Shown here one piece after another: positions 55,145 through 63,000 of a stretch of 64,000 nt of DNA. The notes below the pieces were generated by a model. It worked only from the letters and a program-made list of their open reading frames with translations. It was not told the origin of the DNA and did no database searches. The position numbers were made by a program, and so were the translations under genes. How positions within the stretch are numbered: the stretch's first letter is position 1; each line of letters begins with the position of its first letter. Origin of the DNA: Sphingobium sp052327305 (GTDB lineage Bacteria; Pseudomonadota; Alphaproteobacteria; Sphingomonadales; Sphingomonadaceae); contig NZ_CP182486.1 of the NCBI RefSeq assembly GCF_052327305.1, positions 248,001 to 312,000 on the forward strand, read 5' to 3'.

Positions 55145-55175
55145 GGAGGGAGCGGCTCTTCCCCCCGCTCCCTCC
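55145..55175 (+). promoter_or_regulatory. 11-bp inverted repeat between peptidase and symporter genes
   Basis: GGAGGGAGCGG (55145-55155) pairs perfectly with CCGCTCCCTCC (55165-55175). There is no following T-run; it is probably a second intercistronic processing or stability hairpin in the operon. Confidence 0.6.
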
Positions 55176-55192
55176 CACCCGGCACCCAACTC

Positions 55193-56506
55193 ATGAAAAG
55201 ATCGCTGACGCCTTTCATCCTGGCCGCGCTGGCGCTTGGCCTGGCCACCGGTTTCGCTGCCCATGCCATGCTCGCGCCGGACGCGCGAGTAGCACTGGCG
55301 GGTGGCCTTTCCATACTCACGAGCCTGTTCCTGCGGCTCATCAAGATGATCATCGCGCCGTTGGTGTTCGCCACGCTTGTCGGCGGCATCGCGCACATGG
55401 AGAGTCTCGGCAATCTGGGCCGGATCGGCCTGCGCACCATCGCGTGGTTCCTGGGTGCGGGGCTTGCATCGCTTACCCTGGGCCTGTGGCTTGTCACGCT
55501 GCTCCAGCCCGGCGTCGGCGCGCATCTGGTCGCATCCGATGCCGCTGCTCCCGTGGCGATCGAGGCGTTCACCTTCGGAAACTTCCTCAACCATCTCGTG
55601 CCTACGTCCATCATTGCCGCGATGGCCGACAACGAAGTTCTCCAGATCGTCCTGTTCTCGCTGCTCGCAGGCGTCGGCCTCATGTCTATGGGGCCAGCCG
55701 CACGGCCGCTGATAAGCGGCGTGGACGCTCTGGCCATTCTGATGCTGCGTCTAACGGGCTATGTCATGTGGCTTTCCCCGGTCGCGGTTTTCGCCGCTGT
55801 CGCCGCTGCCATCGCGGTAGAAGGCTCTGCTATCCTATTCATCTATGGCCGTTTTCTCGGAGGCTTTTATCTCGGGATCGCGCTCCTGTGGGTGCTTCTG
55901 TTCGCGGCCGGCGCACTTGTCGCTGGCCGGCGGATCTTCGGCCTGCCCGCCGTGCTGCGCGAACCGCTGATGCTTGCTTTCTCCACCGCCTCGTCCGAGG
56001 CGGCACTGGCGCCGACCTTTGCTGCGCTTGAGCGGTTCGGGGTGAAGCCGCGTGTCGCCGGCTTCGTCCTGCCGCTGGGCTATTCGTTCAATCTCGATGG
56101 CACGATGATGTACTGCACCTTCGCGGCGATATTCCTGGCGCAAGCCTATGGCGTGCCGATGGATCTCTTTCAGCAGATCACGATCCTGCTGACACTGATG
56201 ATCACGTCCAAGGGCGTGGCAGGGGTGCCCCGCGCTGCAATTGTCGTGCTAGCAGCGACGCTCCCGCAATTCGGCATCCCTGAGGCCGGTCTGCTCGCGT
56301 TACTCGGCATCGACCATTTCGTGGATATGGGGCGCACAGCAACGAACGTGATCGGCAATGCCATCGCCGCAGTCGTCGTCGATCGGGGACAAAAGTCCGT
56401 CGCCGCGGGGGGCGCGCCTCCTGCTCATCTCCCGTCGGCGGATCCGCTCGCCGGTCAGGGGAGGCCGGCACAAGACGCTGCGCTCATTCCCGAAACTCTC
56501 ATTTGA
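55193..56506 (+). CDS. Dicarboxylate/amino acid:cation symporter (DAACS family)
   Basis: A 437-residue inner-membrane symporter, a paralogue in fold of the one at 45.2 kb but clearly diverged. The family signatures FSTASSEAALAPTFAALERFG and GYSFNLDGTMMYCTFAAIFLAQ are present; the latter is the GltP/DctA Asn-Leu-Asp-Gly type. It probably imports the amino acid or dicarboxylate released by the upstream peptidase (inference). It starts 54 bases after the peptidase stop and is followed by the PLP enzyme 22 bases on. Confidence 0.94.
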   Translation: MKRSLTPFILAALALGLATGFAAHAMLAPDARVALAGGLSILTSLFLRLIKMIIAPLVFATLVGGIAHMESLGNLGRIGLRTIAWFLGAGLASLTLGLWLVTLLQPGVGAHLVASDAAAPVAIEAFTFGNFLNHLVPTSIIAAMADNEVLQIVLFSLLAGVGLMSMGPAARPLISGVDALAILMLRLTGYVMWLSPVAVFAAVAAAIAVEGSAILFIYGRFLGGFYLGIALLWVLLFAAGALVAGRRIFGLPAVLREPLMLAFSTASSEAALAPTFAALERFGVKPRVAGFVLPLGYSFNLDGTMMYCTFAAIFLAQAYGVPMDLFQQITILLTLMITSKGVAGVPRAAIVVLAATLPQFGIPEAGLLALLGIDHFVDMGRTATNVIGNAIAAVVVDRGQKSVAAGGAPPAHLPSADPLAGQGRPAQDAALIPETLI

Positions 56507-56528
56507 ACAAGCGAAATGGTCAGGCCCA

Positions 56529-57752
56529 ATGAATCAGAATCTGATTGAAGACCGTCCCACGTTCGTCACGCATCTCGAATGCTCGATGACCGGCGAACGC
56601 TACGAGGCCGATCGTCTTCATGGCCTTTCTCGCGTCGGTCGCCCGCTTATCGTCAAATATGATCTCGAAGCCATGGGACAGGTGCTCTCCCGCGATGCGC
56701 TTGCCGCGCGCGAGACCGATCTGTGGCGATGGCGCGAACTTCTTCCAGTAAGAAGCACGCAAAACATTGTCTCGCTGGGCGAGATTGAGACACCGCTAGT
56801 GCCTATTCCGCTCTCGGGCGGCGCCAACGCGCTCGTCAAGGATGAGGGACGCCTGCCGACCGGCTCCTTCAAGGCGCGCGGGCTGGTGATAGCCGTTGCG
56901 ATGGCGCGAGAGCTTGGCATCACCCGTATTGCAATGCCGACCAACGGCAATGCCGGCGCGGCCCTCGCTGCCTATGCGGCGCGTTGCGGGATAGAGACCG
57001 TCATCCTGTGTCCTGAAGAGACGCCGGAAGTGAATGTGCGCGAGATCGCCCAGCAGGGCGCGCGGGTCTATCGCGTGAACGGCCAGATCGACGAATGCGG
57101 CGCGATCGTTGGCCGTGGCGCCGCAGAGGGCCTCTGGTTCGATTTCTCGACGCTCAAGGAGCCTTATCGGATCGAGGGCAAGAAGACGATGGGCCTGGAG
57201 CTCGCCGCGCAGCTCGGCTGGGAGCTGCCAGACGCCATCTTCTATCCCACCGGCGGCGGCACGGGCCTCATTGGTATGTGGAAGGCGTTCGATGAACTGG
57301 AACGTCTCGGCTGGATCGGATCGAAGCGGCCGCGGATGTATGCCGTGCAGGCCTCGGGCTGCGCGCCCATCGTCCGTGCGTTCGAGGCAGGCGTCGAACA
57401 TGCCGAGCGCTGGGAAGACGCCGCCACCGTCGCGGCGGGTATTCGCGTACCGAAGGCGGTCGGCGATTTCCTCATTCTGCGGGCAGTGAGGGAATCGGGT
57501 GGCCGTGCGATCGCCGTGGACGATGACGCGATCCTCGCCGCAGTCGATGCCTGCGCCCGGAAGGATGGCCTTTTTCTCTGCCCGGAAGGCGGAGCCACGC
57601 TGGCCGCCTACCTTCAGACATTGCGGGACGGGATCGTTGATGCGGAGGAAAAGGTCGTTCTGTTCAACTGCGCCACGGGCCTCAAATATCCCATGCCGCC
57701 AGCGGACGCCTGGCTGGATCGGACCGCGCCGATTGATCTAGCCAGTTTGTGA
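56529..57752 (+). CDS. thrC: Threonine synthase-type PLP enzyme
   Basis: A 407-residue fold-type II PLP enzyme. The PLP lysine is Lys115 (LPTGSFKARG), the Asn-Gly-Asn-Ala-Gly loop is TNGNAGAALAAY, and the phosphate loop is YPTGGGTGLIG. The N-terminal ribbon-like start (LECSMTGERYEADRLHGLS) is the threonine-synthase type but keeps only one of the usual cysteines. It may be a paralogue acting on a hydroxy or phospho amino acid in this catabolic setting rather than the biosynthetic enzyme. The ATG at 56529 is chosen; upstream codons overlap the symporter. Confidence 0.85.
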   Translation: MNQNLIEDRPTFVTHLECSMTGERYEADRLHGLSRVGRPLIVKYDLEAMGQVLSRDALAARETDLWRWRELLPVRSTQNIVSLGEIETPLVPIPLSGGANALVKDEGRLPTGSFKARGLVIAVAMARELGITRIAMPTNGNAGAALAAYAARCGIETVILCPEETPEVNVREIAQQGARVYRVNGQIDECGAIVGRGAAEGLWFDFSTLKEPYRIEGKKTMGLELAAQLGWELPDAIFYPTGGGTGLIGMWKAFDELERLGWIGSKRPRMYAVQASGCAPIVRAFEAGVEHAERWEDAATVAAGIRVPKAVGDFLILRAVRESGGRAIAVDDDAILAAVDACARKDGLFLCPEGGATLAAYLQTLRDGIVDAEEKVVLFNCATGLKYPMPPADAWLDRTAPIDLASL

Positions 57753-59152
57753 CGCAAAAGTTCACCGTGCCGGCCTCTCGTCCAAGGGCACCAGCTTTGC
57801 CCCGCTTGATTGAGCATGTCGTGATCATTGGAGGCGGCTTCTCCGGTACGCTGCAAGCAATCAACCTGCTCCGCCACGGCGAAGCGCGTGTTACCCTTAT
57901 AGAAAGGGCCAGCGCACCAGGTCGAGGGCTTGCCTATGGCGCGGCGCATCCCGGCCATCTACTCAATGTCCCAGCGTCCGGAATGAGCGCCTTCCCTGAC
58001 GATCCGTATCATTTCGTGCGATGGTTGCAGCAGAGAGGCATCGACAACGCAGCTACTACATTCGCCCCGCGTCTCACTTATGGCACTTACGTGGGCGACC
58101 TGCTGGCGAATGCCTTGCGAGGATATCCTGACCGCTTTGTCCTGCTCCATGACGAGGCGCAGGATGTGACGCAACATGGCAACGGAGCCCGTGTGCATCT
58201 GCGGTCGAAGGTTATCGATGCCGATGTGGCGGTGCTTGCGATAGGCAATCTTGCACCCGCGCTTCCGGCTAAAATGCACGGGCTAGCCGAGGGGCGCTAC
58301 GTACCTGATCCCTGGCACAGCGCCGCCCTGGATGGCCTTGGACCGGAGGACACGGTGCTGATCCTGGGGACAGGCCTAACCATGGTCGATGTTGCGCTGT
58401 CACTCTCAGCCCGCCCCTTCTCCGGCAAGGTCGTCGCCCTGTCGCGGCGCGGCCTTGTTCCTCACCCACATGATCTCTCCACGGGCCCAACCCCGCCCCT
58501 ACGCGAGCGGCCACTCTACAACGCATCCAAATTGGTGCGTACCGTGCGCGATCGCGCAAACAGCATCGGGTGGCGCGGCGCGGTGGACGAACTGCGTCCG
58601 TTTACGAGGGAGTTGTGGCTCGCAGCGAGCCCTGCCGATCGACGTCGCTTCCTGCGGCACCTAAGACCATGGTGGGATGTGCATCGCCACCGCATTGCAC
58701 CTGAGGTCCACAGGCGCCTTGCGGCGATGCGCGCTTCCGGACAGCTAATCGTGCGGGCGGGCAATCTGTGTGCGGTGGAGGAACGTGGGGAGAGCGCGAT
58801 TGTATCATGGAGGCCACGCGGGAGCGACCATACTCGTCAGCTTTCTGTACAGCGGATCGTCAATTGCACCGGTCCGCTCAGCGACGTCTCCAGCACTTCC
58901 GACCCTCTCCTGCTGCGCCTAGTTGCGCGGGGATCGATCCGCCCGGACGACTTACGGCTCGGCTTCGACGTAGATATATCCGCAAGGACGATCGATGCGA
59001 ACGGCAATGCCAATAGCTGGCTGGTTGCAGTTGGCCCGATGACGCGCAGCGCCTTCTGGGAAATCATCGCCGTACCCGACATTCGGGTTCAGACTTTCGC
59101 GCTCGCACGCAGGCTGAGCAATGCCCACTGGATAGGAGCCGAAGGGCTGTAG
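57749..59152 (+). CDS. FAD/NAD(P)-binding protein (YdhS-like)
   Basis: A 467-residue cytoplasmic flavoprotein candidate. It has an N-terminal dinucleotide motif HVVIIGGGFSGTLQ (about 23-36), a second nucleotide-binding stretch LILGTGLTMVDVAL, and VNCTGPLSDV near the C-terminus. The family is the uncharacterised COG4529 group. The start is GTG 57749, overlapping the thrC stop by four bases (GTGA), so it is co-translated with the PLP enzyme, suggesting consecutive steps on one substrate. Confidence 0.85.
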   Translation: MTQKFTVPASRPRAPALPRLIEHVVIIGGGFSGTLQAINLLRHGEARVTLIERASAPGRGLAYGAAHPGHLLNVPASGMSAFPDDPYHFVRWLQQRGIDNAATTFAPRLTYGTYVGDLLANALRGYPDRFVLLHDEAQDVTQHGNGARVHLRSKVIDADVAVLAIGNLAPALPAKMHGLAEGRYVPDPWHSAALDGLGPEDTVLILGTGLTMVDVALSLSARPFSGKVVALSRRGLVPHPHDLSTGPTPPLRERPLYNASKLVRTVRDRANSIGWRGAVDELRPFTRELWLAASPADRRRFLRHLRPWWDVHRHRIAPEVHRRLAAMRASGQLIVRAGNLCAVEERGESAIVSWRPRGSDHTRQLSVQRIVNCTGPLSDVSSTSDPLLLRLVARGSIRPDDLRLGFDVDISARTIDANGNANSWLVAVGPMTRSAFWEIIAVPDIRVQTFALARRLSNAHWIGAEGL

Positions 59153-59324
59153 TACCGCTTCTGCGGAGGCCGCGCTCCTCCCAACCGGAATGACGCAGAA
59201 TGCGGACTGAGCATTTCGAGGCAGCTTTAACTGGTCTCAACAGTACTTTCATTCTGGACAGAGGCAGCAAAGATTTCAAATCCGACCGCGCATAACGGCT
59301 TGTTGGCGGTCATAGCCGTTGATC

Positions 59325-59380
59325 GCGGGTGATGACCCTTTCATCTCGTGTACACGACCATGTATACGACGAGCGCGTAT
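59325..59380 (+). repeat. Dispersed repeat, copy B
   Basis: Best-developed copy: CCCTTTCATCTCGTGTA, then a 12-bp perfect palindrome TCGTGTACACGA (59346-59357), then ACGAGCGCGTAT. It shares its outer blocks with copy A (26902-26934) and its left block with copy C (38250-38304). It lies 15 bases before the transposase fragment. Confidence 0.5.
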
Positions 59381-59394
59381 CTCGATGAAAAGTC

Positions 59395-59865
59395 TTGTAT
59401 ACACTGGTAGATGCAACCCGCGCCCGCCAGCAGGACTGCCCTTGCGCGCTGCGACCCAGCTGCACGCCCAACACACCCGCTCGCAACATCGTGCGCTCCA
59501 TCCATGAAGGCGCGCGGGACATCGCCACCGCCGATGCTTACGCCACCTCACGGCGACAGGGAAAGAAGGTCGAGATGCTGTTCACCCACCTCAAACGCAT
59601 CCTGAAGCTCGACCGGCTGCGCCTACGCGGTCCCAATGGTGTGAAAGACGAGTTCCCTCTCGCTGCCACCGCACAGAACCTGCGCAAGATGGCAAAGATC
59701 ATCCGATGCCCGCCCAAACAATGCCAGCCTGAAGAGGAAGGGCGTGCTCGCCAGCGCTCAGAGATGCTCCCAGCCTGCGCCAGAAAGCCACTTCTTCAAC
59801 AGCATCCCACTAGCGTCGGTCATTCAGCCTTATCCTGCTATTGTGCCTGCGACCGCTCCCGCTGA
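59395..59865 (+). pseudogene. IS1182-type transposase C-terminal fragment
   Basis: About 105 residues (to about 59709) match the C-terminal end of IS1182-family transposases: CTPNTPARNIVRSIHEGARD, RKVEMLF-type KKVEMLFTHLKRILKLDRL, and AATAQNLRKMAKII. The N-terminal three quarters and the catalytic Asp residues are missing, and no terminal repeats were found. It is a decayed insertion-sequence remnant in the gap between the nutrient locus and the repeat-protein gene. Confidence 0.85.
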
Positions 59866-60070
59866 ATGAAGGCAAAAGCTAGATTTTCAGTATCTGTCTC
59901 CTACGCGTAAATGAGCGAGCTTTCCAGCTTCGGGACGAGGCTGAAAATCGCGATTTCAGGCGTCGCCGTTCCCTGAAAGCGTCATCTTTCAATGAGATCG
60001 TCCACCGATTAACAGATTTTTAAATGCGACCATGCCCCATTGAATGATCAATGGGGCATGGGGGAAGTGT
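59866..60070 (+). other. Intergenic region upstream of the giant repeat protein
   Basis: AT-richer than the flanks. It holds the promoter for the next gene and ends in a perfect hairpin. No open frame is credible. Confidence 0.6.
60030..60061 (+). promoter_or_regulatory. Perfect 14-bp hairpin abutting the ribosome binding site of the giant protein gene
   Basis: Arms 60030-60043 and 60048-60061 are exact complements around a four-base ATGA loop. The next bases form GGGGAAG (60061-60067), the likely Shine-Dalgarno sequence for the ATG at 60071. The hairpin would sit in the mRNA leader right beside the ribosome binding site. Confidence 0.75.
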
Positions 60071-63000
60071 ATGTGGAAGCTCGTTGACAACGGGAGCAGT
60101 GTGTCAGCTCTCGACGTAACGGGATTCTTGAGTCGCTTCTTGGAAAGCACGCGAAAGCTTGTTTTCATTTCGCTGATCGCGGCGATTGCGATCCTTCAAA
60201 CGCTGTACTTTCCCGCCCCTGCCTTCGCACAATCCACGCCACCACCCTTTCCCGGCTGCACATCCGACGTTTATCTTGGGCAGAATGTTCCGACCCAATT
60301 GTTTCGCGTCAATACGGCGACGAATCCGTTCACCTACCCTTCCATCGGGTCGGCATTCGGCAGCGCATACAACGCTATCGCGTACAACCCCGCCGACAAT
60401 TACATTTACGGCATCGATCGGCCGAGCGGGTCGAATGTCCGTCTCTTACGGATCGGAAGCAACGGTGCGGTGCAGGTTGTCGGCACGATAACCGGAGGCA
60501 ATATCAACATACCCACCGGCTATCCTGTGGCCGGCGAAATCGGTTCGGACGGCTTCTTCTATCTGAAATATCAGGCGGCCAGCGATGCCGCCATTTATCG
60601 TGTCGATCTGTCGAGCCGCGTTGCGACGCGCGTGAACATGTCGCAGTCGCGCAGCTCGACCGATATGGCCTGGTACAATGGCCGCCTCTATTCGCACGAC
60701 GCGACCAACGGCATTTTCTATTCGATCGATCCCACCAGCGGCCAGGTCCAGAACATCGGTTCGTCGGGCGTGGGCGGACAATTCGGAGCATTCGTCAGCG
60801 CATCAAACGGGGTCTTCGGCATCAATAACGATGGCGGCTTCTATCAGTTCAACCTCCAGACGGGCGTCGCGACCCTCATCTCGTCCTCGCCGGTGACGAC
60901 GAACAACGACGGCGCCAAGTGTTTCAGCACGCCGCTGCAGTTCGGCGCCGACCTTTCTATCACCAAGACCGATAATACGGACTTTTACACGGCCGGCGGG
61001 AGCCGGACCTACCGCATCGTGGTAAGCAACAGCGGGCCTTTCGGTGTCCAGGGCGCGGTGGTCAACGATCCGCTTCCGAGCGGCATTACGTCTGCGAACT
61101 GGACCTGCGGCGCAGCCACCGGTGGCGGGGCATGCGGCCAGTCCAGTGGAACTGGCGCGATTGCCGGTCAGACGGTCGACCTGCCAGTCGGCGCATCCCT
61201 CACATATACGATGACCGTGCAGATCCCGTCAGGCTATTCGGGAGATCTCACCAACACGGCGACCGTTACGCCGCCCGATACCGCGCTCGATACCAACCCG
61301 GCAAACAACAGCGCCACCGATGTCGATGCGGGGATTGTAGTTGCGAAATCGCTGGTCGCCGAAAGCGGCGCGCTGGCAAACCTCGCCGAAGCAGGCGAGC
61401 AGCTGACCTATGAGATCAGCCTGACGAACACGGGCACGATCGCGGTCAGCACCTACGACCTGATCGATACGCTCGACACCAATACAAGCTTTATCAGTGC
61501 CACCGGCGGCGGAGCGCTGAGCGGCGGCAATGTCGAATGGACAAATCTGTCCATCCCTGCCGGCGGTTCGCTTACCCTCACGGTCGTAACGCAGGTCAAC
61601 AATCCGCTGCCCCCCGGCTTGACGCAGGTCGCCAACCTCGCCCGCGACCCGGACGGACCGACGCCCAGCTGCCCATCGGGACAGTGCGTCGTCACGCCGG
61701 TGGCGCCGGCCGTTACCTATTCCAAGAGCACGACGGCGACGAACGCCGCAGTCGGCGATGTCATCGAATACATATTGACGGCCCGGGTGTTTCACTCCCC
61801 GACCACCGAGCAGCTCACGCTGACCGACACGCTTGGCACGGGGCTCGATTTCACAGCGGTGACCAGCGCCGGAGCCTTTACCTGCGGAAGCGGAAACCCG
61901 CTTGTCTGCACCTTGCCGGCGGGAACGCCGGTCGGCACCTACAGCCTTACCTATACGGCGACTGTGAACGCGTCCGCGACCGGCAGCGTCTCGAACGTCG
62001 TCGTTCCCACGGGCGGCAACAATCCGACCTGCGAAGGCGCTTGCGACACCGATACGACGATCGTTGCGCCTGACGTTACCTTTGCCAAGAGCGCCGACAC
62101 GGCCGGACCGGTTTCGACGGGCGACGTCATCACCTTCACGCTCACGACGACGATCACCAATTCGCTGATCACCTCCGATGTCGTGCTGCTCACCGATACG
62201 CTCGGCACGGGGCTCGATTTCGTCGCCGTCACGAGCCCGGGCATCTACGGGGTCGACACTTCCGGCGATCCGGTGATCCGGTTCACGCTGCCTGCCGGCA
62301 CCGGGCCGGGCAGCTATTCGGCCGTATATACCGCTATCGTGACACCCGATGCGACGGGCTCCGTGAGCAATGTCGTCGTGGGAACGGGGGGCGACAATCC
62401 CACTTGCACGACCGCCTGCGGTACCGACACGCCCGTTGCCGATCCGAGTGTCACCTACGCGAAGAGCGTGGTCGCGCCCGGAGCAACCGTAGCGGTCGGC
62501 GATACGCTGACCTATACGCTGAGCGTCACCGTCGGCAATTCGCCGACGACCGGTCTTGTCACGCTCACTGACACACTGGGAACAGGGCTCGATTTCACGG
62601 CGGTCACCGGCGCGGGCGTTTTCAGCTGTACGCCTGGAAATCCGCTTTCCTGCACCTTGCCCGCAGGAACGCCCGTCGGCACCTATGATCTGACCTATAC
62701 CGCCACGGTCAACGACGATGCCGTGGGCAGCGTGACCAACGCGGTTCTGGGATCCGGGCCCGACGATCCGACCTGCGGCGGCGTCTGCGACACGACGACG
62801 AATGTCACGCCGTCCGAGGTCACTTATTCGAAGAGCACGAGCGCCTCGAGCGTCAGCGTCGGCGACACGATCGCCTACACACTGACCGCCATTGTGACGA
62901 ACTCGCAGACCACCGGCGTCGTCACGCTGACCGACACGCTTGGCGCCGGGCTGGACTTCGACGGGGTGACGAGTGCCGGCAGCTATAGCTGTGCGCCCGG

